From Martelella mediterranea (GTDB lineage: Bacteria; Pseudomonadota; Alphaproteobacteria; Rhizobiales; Rhizobiaceae), in the NCBI RefSeq assembly GCF_004342225.1, contig NZ_SMAR01000025.1, positions 1 to 55,132 of the forward strand: a DNA stretch of 55,132 bases, written 5' to 3'. Position numbers and translations under genes: made by a program. Shown here piece by piece: positions 8,128 to 16,333 of this stretch (position 1 is its first letter; every line of letters starts with the position of its first letter). The notes under the pieces were generated by a model that saw nothing but the letters and a program-made list of their open reading frames with translations, searched no databases and had not been told where the DNA came from.

Positions 8128-8897
8128 TGAACATGTTTCAGAACAGGAACAGTTTCGTGAAGGAGCAGGATCAGGTGTCAGAGGATCATGGCGGCGCCTT
8201 TTTCAGCGTTCGCGACATTCACGCCTGGTATGGCGAAAGCTATATCGTGCAAGGGGTTTCCTTCGATATTGCCAGAGGAGAGGTGCTTTCACTTCTCGGG
8301 CGCAATGGTGCAGGCAAGACCTCAACACTTCGAACACTGGCACGGCTGGACAGCCCGGCGCTCACGCAGGGTGAAATCTGGCTGGACGGTGAACCTTTAC
8401 ACAACAGGCGTGCCTTTCAGGCAGCGCAATTCGGCGTTCAGCTGGTTCCGGAAGATCGCCGGATTATTGGTGGTCTGACTGTTGAGGAAAACCTTATACT
8501 TGCCCAGGTTTCCGGGCAGAAGGGCTGGGAAATCGAGCAGGTTTATGAACGTTTCCCCCGCTTGGCCGAACGGCGCGGACAGGAGGCCATCACGCTTTCC
8601 GGCGGTGAGCAGCAAATGCTCGCTGTAGCACGCGCATTGGCGCGTGATCTGAAAATCCTGTTTCTCGACGAACCCTATGAAGGGCTTGCACCGGTTATCG
8701 TTCAGGAAATCGAAAGCATTGTCCGACAGATCCGCGATCTCGGCATCACGACGATTATCGTCGAACAGAACGCCGTTGCTGCTCTGCGTCTGTCCGATAA
8801 GGCCGTCATCATGGATACGGGACAGGCAGTCTTCGCCGGAACTGCGCAGGAGGTTCTCGACAACAAAGAACTTCGCGACGAATATCTGGCGATCTGA
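8127..8897 (+). CDS. ABC transporter ATP-binding protein, LivF type
   Basis: 256 residues. Walker A is GRNGAGKTS, the signature is the standard LSGGEQQ, Walker B is ILFLDEPYEGLAP and the switch His is replaced by IIVEQN, as usual in LivF. Compared with typical LivF (about 235 residues) there is an N-terminal extension of about 25 residues before FFSVRDIHAWYGESYIVQ. The start ATG overlaps the LivG-type stop (TGATG), indicating translational coupling. Last gene of the transporter operon. Confidence 0.92.
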   Translation: MNMFQNRNSFVKEQDQVSEDHGGAFFSVRDIHAWYGESYIVQGVSFDIARGEVLSLLGRNGAGKTSTLRTLARLDSPALTQGEIWLDGEPLHNRRAFQAAQFGVQLVPEDRRIIGGLTVEENLILAQVSGQKGWEIEQVYERFPRLAERRGQEAITLSGGEQQMLAVARALARDLKILFLDEPYEGLAPVIVQEIESIVRQIRDLGITTIIVEQNAVAALRLSDKAVIMDTGQAVFAGTAQEVLDNKELRDEYLAI

Positions 8898-8935
8898 GCG
8901 AGAATATCTTTTTGCAACCGATGTGGCGGCCGAGC

Positions 8936-8977
8936 GAGACGTCATCTGCGTGACAGACTCAGCGCAGATGGCGTCTC
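8936..8977 (+). terminator. Terminator-like hairpin after the transporter operon
   Basis: GAGACGTCATCTGCG pairs with CGCAGATGGCGTCTC (one mismatch) around a 12-base loop. The following TTGCTTATG has few Ts, so termination may be imperfect or Rho-assisted. It is the only strong hairpin between the operon and the DUF2336 gene. Confidence 0.55.
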
Positions 8978-9020
8978 TTGCTTATGAAGAGCAAAGGTCA
9001 ACGCCCAACCTGTTCCATGG

Positions 9021-9035
9021 TTAACATCTTTCTAA
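9021..9035 (+). promoter_or_regulatory. Possible CtrA-binding site upstream of the DUF2336 gene
   Basis: TTAACATCTTTCTAA fits TTAA-N7-TTAA with one mismatch. CtrA boxes of this form control cell-cycle genes in alphaproteobacteria. The site is about 55 bases before the start codon. A single near-match can arise by chance. Confidence 0.35.
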
Positions 9036-9089
9036 CGATTTGCCGCTAGTTTGATCAAAGCTTTGAAGACGAGTTCGAGGAGTAAGGCT

Positions 9090-10016
9090 TTGGTTGACCG
9101 CTATCGGGAACTTGAAGGAGTAAACAGCGCGCGCAAGCTCGATGTCGTGCTCATGGCAACGGTTTCCAGCTTCGGTTCGCTGCAGCAACCTACAGCCGGA
9201 GAAACCCGTCGTTTTGCCGAGCTTTTCGGCCCGGTTTACGAAGCCTCGAGCATGGAAGCCCGGCGTCAGGCTGTCGCAGCGCTTTCCGGCAATGCGCATA
9301 TTCCGCAAAGCGTTTGTCTGTTTATCGCCCGGCAGGATATCACCATATCAGCGCCGTTTCTTGGCCGCTCACCTTCGATTTCCGATGACACACTGATCAG
9401 TATTATCGAAGAAGAGAGCGAAGACCACACGCGGGCGATCATCCACCGCAACGACCTTTCTCAGCGTGTTATCGAAGCACTCATCAGTGCGCACAAGCCA
9501 CAACCAGACGACAATCAGGATGGTGCCGCAACTGAAAATGCGGCGACCTACGACGGAAGTGAAGCGCTGCGCCAGACGCTGAAAGCAATGGCGGCGAAGG
9601 CTGCAGGCAATGACAAGGATGACCGGCTGGGACTGGTGACACTCAATGAGCTTCAAACGGCTCTTCTGGTGCGTTTTGCCCGTCGTCGCGAGCATCTGCT
9701 TTTCCGGGAAACGCTGGCGCGTGCTCTGGGCGGTGAAACGCTTCTCGCCAACGACATTCTGAGCGACATCTCCGGTCACCGGCTGGCAACTGCTCTTGTG
9801 GCACTCGGCATGTCCGAAGACGACACAACATTTGTTCTGCCACGCATTTTCCCGCATATGGCACTCGATGATGATGGCCACACGGAAATCCGCGCAATGG
9901 TCGGGGACATTTCGACAGAGGGCGCGATTGAAAGCCTGCTGCGCTGGCAGTCAGATGCCACGCAGCGCGCGGATGGCCACGAAAGCCCTCAGCGTGACAA
10001 GCGTCGAAGCGCCTGA
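9090..10016 (+). CDS. DUF2336 domain-containing protein
   Basis: 308 residues from the TTG at 9090, which has GAGGAG eight bases upstream; the frame is open from 9051 but without a ribosome binding site. The N-terminal half (LVDRYRELEGVNSARKLDVVLMATVSSF to SQRVIEALISAH) is helical HEAT-like repeat sequence of the DUF2336 family, which is widespread and uncharacterised in alphaproteobacteria. The C-terminal half includes LGLVTLNELQTALLVRFARRREHLLFRETLARAL. No signal peptide or membrane segment is seen, so it is probably cytoplasmic. A weak CtrA-like box lies upstream. Confidence 0.85.
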   Translation: MVDRYRELEGVNSARKLDVVLMATVSSFGSLQQPTAGETRRFAELFGPVYEASSMEARRQAVAALSGNAHIPQSVCLFIARQDITISAPFLGRSPSISDDTLISIIEEESEDHTRAIIHRNDLSQRVIEALISAHKPQPDDNQDGAATENAATYDGSEALRQTLKAMAAKAAGNDKDDRLGLVTLNELQTALLVRFARRREHLLFRETLARALGGETLLANDILSDISGHRLATALVALGMSEDDTTFVLPRIFPHMALDDDGHTEIRAMVGDISTEGAIESLLRWQSDATQRADGHESPQRDKRRSA

Positions 10017-10034
10017 CTTAAAAAAGGCGGCCAA

Positions 10035-10397
10035 TTACAGCCTTGCCCTCCAGTTGTGATCCTCTGGCAAAACGGCGATGATATCGCCCATCGTTTCGAT
10101 CTCGACTCCGACAATCCAGAGGTCACCGTCGAAACGGCGCTCTTTTTCCAGTCGGTCAGAAACTGAAAGCGCATCTGCATCACGCATTCGTCTTTCAAAT
10201 ACGCGATCGGCAATTTCAGCGTTGTCTGCGCTTTGAAGCGCGGGCAGAAACAGATTTTCCGAGCCATCGCGCAGCGTCTGGCGTATCGCGATGGCGCCAG
10301 CCTCGGCGGCCCCTTTTTTTTCGATGGCCGCAAAACCACCTTCGGCAAAGATCCGGCGGACAAGAGCGGATACAAAGATATCTGAACGCAGACGCAT
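10035..10397 (-). CDS. DUF1491 family protein
   Basis: 120 residues beginning MRLRSDIFVSALVRRIFAEGG, the DUF1491 signature, with GAAEAGAIAIRQ and a C-terminal GDLWIVGVE strand. The family is small, cytoplasmic and largely restricted to alphaproteobacteria, with no assigned function. It follows the peptidoglycan-binding gene with a 15-base gap and has only a weak ribosome binding site, so it is probably translated from a shared mRNA. It is convergent with the DUF2336 gene. Confidence 0.88.
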   Translation of the reverse strand: MRLRSDIFVSALVRRIFAEGGFAAIEKKGAAEAGAIAIRQTLRDGSENLFLPALQSADNAEIADRVFERRMRDADALSVSDRLEKERRFDGDLWIVGVEIETMGDIIAVLPEDHNWRARL

Positions 10398-10412
10398 GTC
10401 AGATTATCCCGC

Positions 10413-11390
10413 TCATAGCGCGCCAATCTCTTTCAGCTTATCCAGAACGGCAACACTCGGTTCACCCGTAGCCGGCAGGCGATAATGCTTCTGGAATTGC
10501 AGAATGGCCTCTCGGGTTTTCGTTCCGGCAACGCCATCAACGGTCACATCATCATAAGCAATATTGACCAGGCCGCGCTGGATCTCGACCACCATCGGGC
10601 TTGCGACACCAGCAGTTTCAGCACTTTGAGATGCCGATGCGGTTTGAAGCACAGCCGTGACGGCATCGCCAGTGCCAGTGGAGACTTCAGCCGGTGGCCT
10701 CGGACTGGGCAGCGGTGGAGAGCCTTGCGACGCGACCGAGTTCAACACCGTCAAAAGCCCCTGATCGGCAGTTCCGGTTTCGGCAAGGTTGTGGTCGGCT
10801 TGAAACTTGATAATTGCCGTACGGGTCAAAGGACCTGTCACACCGTCAGCTTCGCCGGTGTAGTAGCCCAGATCAGAAAGCCGCTTCTGAACGGAGATGA
10901 GGATCGCGGTCTTATCCGGCAAGGCGTCTTCAAGGGTGGCATCCTGAGCCTCAACATCTGAGGCAGGCTGAACCGCAGGCTCTGGTCGCGGAGGATTATC
11001 CTGAACCGATTTCAGGATGGCCATCAGATCTGCTTCCCCGCCCCGATGAGCGCCTTCCTGTGTTTCGACCGAGCCGGTAACAACGTCTTCGTCGCGCTCG
11101 ATACGGAACGTCTCATACGCCTCTTCTGACGATATCGCATGTTGTCCCGGCACCAGATAGGGATCCACCGGAGAGCGGGTTTTCATCATCGGTCCGGGAT
11201 GCGGGCCCGGTTGATACCAGAGCGCATTGGCCGAGACAAAACTGAAGACAACCCCGAACACGACAGGACCCGCCAGCCATGAAGGATGGCGTGCCGCAAA
11301 CCGGCCCGTCTCGGTCATCCATCTGCTCAAAAGCCCCGGCGTCTTCTTCTTTTTCCCACGCCTGGCTTTCTTTTTCACCGTCTTCGCCAT
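10413..11390 (-). CDS. Membrane-anchored protein with two peptidoglycan-binding (PG_binding_1) domains
   Basis: 325 residues. A very basic N-terminus (KKKARRGKKKKTP) precedes one membrane helix (about residues 38-58, LAGPVVFGVVFSFVSANALW), so the bulk should be periplasmic. Two PG_binding_1 repeats follow: ISVQKRLSDLGYYTGEADGV...AIIKFQADHNL (about 165-205) and VEIQRGLVNIAYDDVTVDGV...AILQFQKHYRL (about 270-310). They are joined by a Pro/Ser/Ala-rich linker. No catalytic domain is present, so it probably tethers or senses the wall. First gene of a two-gene unit with the DUF1491 gene. Confidence 0.87.
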   Translation of the reverse strand: MAKTVKKKARRGKKKKTPGLLSRWMTETGRFAARHPSWLAGPVVFGVVFSFVSANALWYQPGPHPGPMMKTRSPVDPYLVPGQHAISSEEAYETFRIERDEDVVTGSVETQEGAHRGGEADLMAILKSVQDNPPRPEPAVQPASDVEAQDATLEDALPDKTAILISVQKRLSDLGYYTGEADGVTGPLTRTAIIKFQADHNLAETGTADQGLLTVLNSVASQGSPPLPSPRPPAEVSTGTGDAVTAVLQTASASQSAETAGVASPMVVEIQRGLVNIAYDDVTVDGVAGTKTREAILQFQKHYRLPATGEPSVAVLDKLKEIGAL

Positions 11391-11894
11391 CTGTTCCTAT
11401 CCGCATCAGTTCTGGCGTTACCGTTATCGTCGCCTTCAGGCAGCGCCGAAGAGCATCCAACTTCGGCGTGCATAGACATAGGCCATGACGACTTAACGAA
11501 GCGTAATGCTCTGATCCATTCAAAACCAGTCTTGCAGGCCTTTTGCAATGGACATGAAGCATCAAAAATCCGGTCTATGGTTAACGTCGTTAAAACGCCC
11601 GCGCTTTTTCTGAAAGGCCGAAAGTAAAAAAAATGACGGAAAATCAGTCTTTTCGTCACAACGTCCAGAGGTTACCAGAGACAAGCATACGCAACCTTGA
11701 GCCACACCAATGCCTTCTTAGCGGCTCATTTACCAACTTGGGCTATGACCGATAGAAGATATATGTCTCTCCGGCTCTGCATTGCGAAAGTGACCGGCCT
11801 TCAGGCTTGTCTGACGAATGAAGGAATTTGAGGCGGCAATGACAATCCGCAACGGTGAATATGCGGCAAGAGATGAAACAAGACGGGCAACACA
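11391..11894. other. 504-base intergenic region between divergent genes
   Basis: No convincing gene is present. TTAA-N5-TTAA occurs near 11583 but has the wrong spacing for a CtrA box. TTGGGC, 16 bases, TATATG (about 11738-11765, plus) is a possible promoter for the DUF5330 gene. A 26-codon frame from 11818 ends in an ATGA overlap with the next start; it lacks a ribosome binding site and is left uncalled. Confidence 0.4.
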
Positions 11895-12452
11895 ATGAGA
11901 TTTCTTCTGAAGTCAGCATTCATGATATTTCTGCTGCTGCTGGTCATGCCTTTCTTCGCACCGTTTCTGCTTGATAAGCCGCTGACCAGCGAACGCTCAG
12001 CGATGCCCGGCCCACAGGAGATCGGTGGAGCGGTTTCCGCAGCGCGCGGAACCATCGAATATATGAGTGGCATCTGCGAGGATAAGCCGGAGGTCTGTGA
12101 AGATGGCGCCGGTATTCTGAGCTTTCTCGGGTCACGGGCCAGACAAGGCGCCGAGATCGTCTATATCTATCTCGGTCAGCATTTTGGTGATAATAAAACA
12201 ACGGAAGAAAAGCAGGCGGACGATACATACGGCTCCACGAACCCAGCGCCTTTGGCCGACCATAATCTGGAAGCCGAGCGCCCTCCACAAGACATGGTCA
12301 CAACCGGTGCGATTGCAGAAACCAACACGGTCTCAGCCGAACCATCCGCACCAAAAGCCGTGCAACCGCCGGGTCCGGTACCCGATGCCTTTTCTCCGGA
12401 CATCAGTGGTATTTCCATTGATGTTCCGATCCCGACCCGCCGCCCCCGTTGA
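11895..12452 (+). CDS. DUF5330 family membrane-anchored protein
   Basis: 185 residues. A single N-terminal hydrophobic helix (residues 2-27, FLLKSAFMIFLLLLVMPFFA) is either an uncleaved anchor or a signal. A short conserved core follows (GGAVSAARGTIEYMSGICEDKPEVCEDG) with two cysteines that may form a disulfide. The C-terminal half is low-complexity and rich in Pro, Ala and Glu, ending in VPIPTRRPR. The family is found in Rhizobiales and has no known function. The ribosome binding site is weak. Confidence 0.75.
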   Translation: MRFLLKSAFMIFLLLLVMPFFAPFLLDKPLTSERSAMPGPQEIGGAVSAARGTIEYMSGICEDKPEVCEDGAGILSFLGSRARQGAEIVYIYLGQHFGDNKTTEEKQADDTYGSTNPAPLADHNLEAERPPQDMVTTGAIAETNTVSAEPSAPKAVQPPGPVPDAFSPDISGISIDVPIPTRRPR

Positions 12453-12529
12453 GTCGTTTTCAAGACCAAGGTTCAAAACCGGCCCAATCATGGCTATATG
12501 GTCTGTGAAGCGAACAAAGGTAAACTTAC

Positions 12530-12958
12530 ATGCCCCAGACAATCGACCAGATCATTGACGATTTTGCCTTTCTCGACGACTGGGAAGACCGCTATCGCTA
12601 TGTCATCGAGCTTGGAAAAACCCTGCCTGACCTTCCTGCGGAAGAGAAGACAGAGGCCAACCGTGTTCATGGTTGCGCCAGTCAGGTCTGGCTGGTTGCC
12701 GAGGCCGAAGAGGGACAGGATCCGCCGATCAGATTTCGTGGCGATTCCGATGCTTTTATCGTCCGTGGTCTCGTCTCGATTGTTATGACGGTTTATTCCG
12801 GCAAAACAGCGTCGGAAATCGCAAAAACAGATGCGATCGACACTTTCCGGAAGATCGGGCTGGTTGATCACCTGTCCGCACAAAGGGCAAACGGATTGAA
12901 CGCGATGGTAACGCGAATCCGTGAAATCGCAACCCAGCGCCTTTCGCACAACGCCTGA
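12530..12958 (+). CDS. sufE: Cysteine desulfuration protein SufE
   Basis: 142 residues. SufE accepts persulfide sulfur from the desulfurase SufS and passes it on for Fe-S cluster assembly in the cytoplasm. The acceptor cysteine is C49 in RVHGCASQVWL, the invariant SufE motif. IDDFAFLDDWEDRYRYVIELGKTLPDLP is the typical N-terminus. An AAGG ribosome binding site lies nine bases upstream. It is standalone, with no suf operon beside it, and convergent with the DUF6456 gene, their stop codons four bases apart. Confidence 0.95.
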   Translation: MPQTIDQIIDDFAFLDDWEDRYRYVIELGKTLPDLPAEEKTEANRVHGCASQVWLVAEAEEGQDPPIRFRGDSDAFIVRGLVSIVMTVYSGKTASEIAKTDAIDTFRKIGLVDHLSAQRANGLNAMVTRIREIATQRLSHNA

Positions 12959-12962
12959 CTGA

Positions 12963-13484
12963 CTACCGCTCATCCCGAAACAGGGCAGACAGATCGGGGC
13001 GATAGCCATCGTCGCCCCAATGGCGTATTCCACCTGTTATGTTTGGCGGAGCATAGTGGCGCGCAAGTGCCTGCAAAGCGGTGCGCACCATCACCTTAGC
13101 CGAGCGGACGGGCCATTGCCGCTCTCTTTCAATTTGCTCAAGCCCCTTTTCAAAGCAACAGAAATCCAGCACGACATCGGCAAGCTCCGGCCCGATGGCT
13201 TTGAGAGCATGCCTAACCCGCCGGCGCGCATCCAGCGCGATATCGGAAAGGTTATCGCCTCCGCTCACGCCACCTGTCCGCGTCTCAAGACGCGGCATCA
13301 GCGAGGCGGAAATATTCGGTTGCATCTGTGCCCGGTCAAAATCCCGTGCAATCCGCGCTCCGGCTTCCACGGCCTGACACGTCAGAAACAGGCTGCCGTT
13401 GCGGTCTTTCAGACGCGAAAGCTGCATCAGCGGAGATTTCTCGCCGTGTTTCACCGCTGATACTGAATTGATCTCACGCATCAT
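12963..13484 (-). CDS. DUF6456 domain-containing protein
   Basis: 173 residues. The C-terminal half (RRRVRHALKAIGPELADVVLDFCCFEKGLEQIERERQWPVRSAKVMVRTALQALARHY) is the DUF6456 core, helical and possibly DNA-binding. The N-terminal half is variable. The frame is open to 13556, but ATG codons at 13484 and 13481 with GGAG seven bases upstream are the likely start, overlapping the end of the DnaA-like gene by 11 bases, so the two are translationally coupled. The function is unknown; coupling to a DnaA domain IV protein suggests a DNA-related role. Confidence 0.78.
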   Translation of the reverse strand: MMREINSVSAVKHGEKSPLMQLSRLKDRNGSLFLTCQAVEAGARIARDFDRAQMQPNISASLMPRLETRTGGVSGGDNLSDIALDARRRVRHALKAIGPELADVVLDFCCFEKGLEQIERERQWPVRSAKVMVRTALQALARHYAPPNITGGIRHWGDDGYRPDLSALFRDER

Positions 13485-13908
13485 CCAGCAACTCCAAATC
13501 TGCCAGAATTGAAATGGACAGACGCTCAATCGAAGCGACGAACTCATCAAAGGCACGGTCGTCGCGTCTGTCTTCGATCACACGGCACGCATAGGCGACG
13601 GTGGTACGATCCCGATTGAAGGCCTGACCGACTTCACTTAACGAAAACTGCAAGGCAACATGACAAACATACATTGCGATCTGGCGGCTTTGTGAAAGCC
13701 TTTGCTTCTGTGCGCGCTCCACGATGTCATGCGCTCCTGCAAGATGCCCGGCCTCCTTGGTGATCAACCGGACAACACGGCAAGCGCGACGAAGCTGCGA
13801 AGGCCTGCTATTGGCCTCATTTAATTGCCCGGAACCAAGTACGCCACTGCATTTCCACTCGCTGAGCGGTGCTCGTAAACTGGTAAAGATCATTCGTTCC
13901 CTGCTCAT
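13474..13908 (-). CDS. DnaA domain IV-only protein (replication-initiator-like DNA-binding protein)
   Basis: 144 residues. The second half matches the C-terminal DNA-binding domain of DnaA: SQSRQIAMYVCHVALQFSLSEVGQAFNRDRTTVAYACRVIE aligns with the helix-turn-helix and the signature in which canonical GRDHTTV becomes NRDRTTV. No AAA+ ATPase domain is present and nothing upstream encodes one, so it cannot unwind an origin. It could bind DnaA-box-like sites as a regulator (inference). The ATG at 13908 has GAGG eight bases upstream. It overlaps and is coupled to the DUF6456 gene. Confidence 0.8.
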   Translation of the reverse strand: MSRERMIFTSLRAPLSEWKCSGVLGSGQLNEANSRPSQLRRACRVVRLITKEAGHLAGAHDIVERAQKQRLSQSRQIAMYVCHVALQFSLSEVGQAFNRDRTTVAYACRVIEDRRDDRAFDEFVASIERLSISILADLELLDDA

Positions 13909-14087
13909 TGTTATCCTCGCCTGAATAGGCTTGAATCCTTACATGTTTTGAAAGAACCGGGGATAGAAAAGAGCTTACGAATACCCTCAATGATTGATTT
14001 TATTTGACTTTAAAGTAATATACCAGGATTATTTTCCTATACTTTTCAGACGGCTACCAACCAGAATACGGGTGTAAAACAGTTCAA

Positions 14088-14294
14088 ATGAGGTTTCCCA
14101 CCTTCATCTATCTTCAACCGAAAGATCACGAAACATGGCTGGCAAAGCGCAACATCCCCTCAGACCATCGGCCGAAATGGATAAAAACCATTGTTGCGAA
14201 ACGACTTGAGGAAACACTGAACACGATTCAATCTGAGGCAGTCGCGCTGGCGGCTCAGCCAAAAAAAATCGGCCGCCCAAAGGCGACCGAATAA
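14088..14294 (+). CDS. Small hypothetical protein, unrecognised
   Basis: 68 residues, MRFPTFIYLQPKDHETWLAKRN and onward, basic, with a tail KKIGRPKATE that resembles an AT-hook. The composition looks protein-like, with Trp, Tyr and His in the first half. There is no clear ribosome binding site, and the last ten codons coincide with the minus-strand terminator of mucR. It may be a real small DNA-binding protein or a chance frame. Confidence 0.4.
   Translation: MRFPTFIYLQPKDHETWLAKRNIPSDHRPKWIKTIVAKRLEETLNTIQSEAVALAAQPKKIGRPKATE
14261..14291 (-). terminator. Rho-independent terminator of mucR
   Basis: Read on the minus strand, TCGGTCGCC pairs with GGCGGCCGA around TTTG and is followed by TTTTTTT. 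It lies about 36 bases past the mucR stop. It overlaps the 3' end of the small plus-strand frame at 14088. Confidence 0.85.
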
Positions 14295-14326
14295 AAAACG
14301 TAACATCAGAGCCCGCATGGGACCTG

Positions 14327-14749
14327 TCAGCGTTTGCGGCGCTGACCGAGCCCCATCTCTTTGGCAAGGCGAGAGCGCGCTTCTGCATAAGACGGTGCGA
14401 CCATCGGGTAGTCAGCCGGAAGATCCCACTTTTCACGGTAAGCATCAGGTGTCAGATCGTGATGGGTCATCAGATGACGTTTCAGCGATTTGAACGTGCC
14501 ACCGCACTCAAGGCAGACAAGATGATCGCCACTGATCGACTTGCGAACGGAAACCGCCGGCTTCTGCTTTTCAGCAGCAGCTGCTGCACCGGATGGCTTT
14601 GAAGTGTTGCTCAAAGCACTGTGAACTTCTGTAATCAGAGCAGGTAAATCTGCTGTCTGGACAACATGATTGCTGACATATGCGGCGACAATATCCGCGG
14701 TAAGCTCCACCAGATTCTGTGTATCTTGCTCAGCGACAGCTTCAGTCAT
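14327..14749 (-). CDS. mucR: MucR/Ros-family transcriptional regulator
   Basis: 140 residues. The prokaryotic C2H2 zinc finger is C79-x2-C82-x9-H92 with H96/H97 ([19 protein letters not shown]), followed by the conserved [37 protein letters not shown]. MucR proteins are heterochromatin-like repressors binding AT-rich promoters and control exopolysaccharide, motility and virulence genes in Rhizobiales. The N-terminal half mediates oligomerisation. The 378 bases upstream are AT-rich, as expected for an autoregulated MucR promoter (inference). Confidence 0.95.
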   Translation of the reverse strand: MTEAVAEQDTQNLVELTADIVAAYVSNHVVQTADLPALITEVHSALSNTSKPSGAAAAAEKQKPAVSVRKSISGDHLVCLECGGTFKSLKRHLMTHHDLTPDAYREKWDLPADYPMVAPSYAEARSRLAKEMGLGQRRKR

Positions 14750-15127
14750 GATTTACTCCAATCCATCTTCGTCTTCCTGTTTCGGCCGAGGCAAGCAGAG
14801 CCACTGAACTGCATTGCTGATATGACAGAATACGCGACAATCAGGCTCATACAAAACCACGATTTTCTTGCGCACTGGCGTATAACACCAAATATTCTGC
14901 AGAAAGCGCCTCTATCGAAACATGAAAAGGTAAATTTATCTTTTGTGTTTTTAAAGAGCTGAATTCATCTACTCATAGGAAGGCAATATCATTTCATACG
15001 AAAATGTAAAGTTATAAAAGACACAATAATACTGTCAGCCGATCTCCAAAACTAGAAACCGAAAGCACGCAAAAGCGGAGCAAAAGAATACTTAACTCAA
15101 GCGTCTTGAGGGCTTTTTTTCACTTTT
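14750..15127. other. AT-rich intergenic region between mucR and the Mnh operon
   Basis: 378 bases with no convincing gene. It is rich in A/T runs and probably carries the mucR promoter at its left end. A plus-oriented hairpin, CTCAAG-CGT-CTTGAG then GGCTTTTTTT (15096-15119), looks like a terminator, but no plus-strand gene precedes it. The minus-strand operon also has to stop here. Confidence 0.5.
15096..15120 (+). terminator. Orphan plus-strand terminator-like hairpin
   Basis: A six-base-pair stem (CTCAAG/CTTGAG) with loop CGT, then GGCTTTTTTT. The stem is short. It could terminate an unrecognised plus-strand transcript arising in 14750-15095, or it may be a chance match. Confidence 0.4.
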
Positions 15128-15466
15128 CTAACCATCATCGCTACTTTTAAGTTCATCTTGCACTGTACCTTCGTATAAAGGGTAACCAATCTGATGCGCT
15201 GAGCGCGCAAGAAGGTGGGCAGATATCGGCGCAGTCAGAATGAAAAACAAGATACCGGCGACGGCGCGAACGAATGTCGGTATATCGCCTGAGTGAAAGC
15301 CGATTGCCAAAAATGTGAGACCCGCACCAACCGTACCGGCTTTCGAAGCTGCGTGCATACGGCTGTAAAGGTCAGGCAAACGCAGGATACCGATCGCCGC
15401 CGTCAGCGTGAAAAGCGCACCACCCAGCATCAACAGCGAGACAAGGATTGCCAAAGCATAGTCCAT
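15128..15466 (-). CDS. mnhG: Mnh/Mrp cation:proton antiporter subunit G
   Basis: 112 residues with three membrane helices. The core [30 protein letters not shown] is the MnhG/PhaG signature. It is a small subunit of the heptameric antiporter that exchanges Na+ or K+ for protons. Last gene of the operon, 4 bases after mnhF. Confidence 0.93.
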   Translation of the reverse strand: MDYALAILVSLLMLGGALFTLTAAIGILRLPDLYSRMHAASKAGTVGAGLTFLAIGFHSGDIPTFVRAVAGILFFILTAPISAHLLARSAHQIGYPLYEGTVQDELKSSDDG

Positions 15467-15470
15467 CGTT

Positions 15471-15860
15471 TCAGCCTTTCTTTTCTGCGTCAGCCGTCAC
15501 AACCGGCACGTCTTCGCCACTTTCACCATGGTCGTAGGCCATCGGATGCGGTTTGACCTCAAAACCCGTGCGTGTTTCAGCCCGCATACCACTGGAACGA
15601 ATGAAACGGGCAAATGCAACGGTCGCCAGAAAGCCGACAAGGCCAAGCGCGATGGCGATATCGATATAGAGCGTGAAGCCCGTGCGTATCGCAATCACAA
15701 CGATGAAGGCCATACCAACAGCAACCAGCATATCCAGTGCGAGCGCCCTGTCAGGCAATGTCGGCCCTTTGACCACCCGGACCCCTGTGAGGATCAGCGA
15801 GAGGCAGAGAATCACAATCGACGCCTGAGCCGACCACTGTACGATAGTTTCAGGTGTCAT
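15471..15860 (-). CDS. mnhF: Mnh/Mrp cation:proton antiporter subunit F
   Basis: 129 residues, three membrane helices. [30 protein letters not shown] is the MnhF signature with the membrane-embedded acidic residue region. A cytoplasmic tail of about 40 residues ([19 protein letters not shown]) is longer than in many MnhF proteins of about 95 residues. It overlaps the mnhE stop by 4 bases. Confidence 0.93.
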   Translation of the reverse strand: MTPETIVQWSAQASIVILCLSLILTGVRVVKGPTLPDRALALDMLVAVGMAFIVVIAIRTGFTLYIDIAIALGLVGFLATVAFARFIRSSGMRAETRTGFEVKPHPMAYDHGESGEDVPVVTADAEKKG

Positions 15861-16333
15861 CGGGAAAAGGCCTCCCTGATCTTGGTTTCAAAACCATTGG
15901 CAATATCCTGGCGGATTCCTTCGGGATCTGCACAGTCAAGCGCATGAATGTAAAGTCGCTTCTTGTCCTCCGAAACATCCACAGACAGCGTTCCCGGCGT
16001 AAGCGTGATCATGTTTGCGAGCAGTACGATCTGAAAATCATCTTCAAGCGAAAGGTCAAAGCGTAAGATACCCGGCTTGAGATGCATCTTCGGCGAACAG
16101 ACCAGACTTGCGACCGACCAGGCTGATTTCATCAGTTCAAACAGAAACAGAAGAAACAACGAGAGTATTCTCATCAACCGCGTGAAATATCCGGTTCCGC
16201 CAACCTGATGGCGGACAAGCGCGACACAGATTGCTCCGATCAGAAGGCCGAAGATGAGATTGTGTAATGAAGCGCTGCCAGTAACAGCAACCCACACAAA
16301 GGCCAGAACAAGGTTCAGAAGATACATGGACAT
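15857..16333 (-). CDS. mnhE: Mnh/Mrp cation:proton antiporter subunit E
   Basis: 158 residues. Two or three N-terminal membrane helices are followed by a cytoplasmic domain with [31 protein letters not shown], the MnhE hallmark. It begins directly after the mnhD stop. A C-terminal amphipathic segment ([12 protein letters not shown]) completes the usual length. Confidence 0.94.
   Translation of the reverse strand: MSMYLLNLVLAFVWVAVTGSASLHNLIFGLLIGAICVALVRHQVGGTGYFTRLMRILSLFLLFLFELMKSAWSVASLVCSPKMHLKPGILRFDLSLEDDFQIVLLANMITLTPGTLSVDVSEDKKRLYIHALDCADPEGIRQDIANGFETKIREAFSR

Noticed and set aside
3774-8897. Assigning the ABC transporter to urea (urt) or to branched-chain amino acids specifically
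   Set aside because: The gene order fits the whole LivJHMGF class, and the binding protein shows no residue pattern I can tie to one substrate.
11578-11600. Possible CtrA site TTAA-N5-TTAA
   Set aside because: Spacing of five instead of seven bases does not fit the CtrA consensus.
11818-11898. 26-codon frame ending in ATGA overlap with the DUF5330 gene
   Set aside because: No ribosome binding site and no support beyond the overlap; a leader peptide is possible but not demonstrable.
14666-14962. Plus-strand frame of 98 codons starting inside mucR
   Set aside because: Half of it is antisense to mucR and the rest is AT-rich intergenic sequence with no domain.
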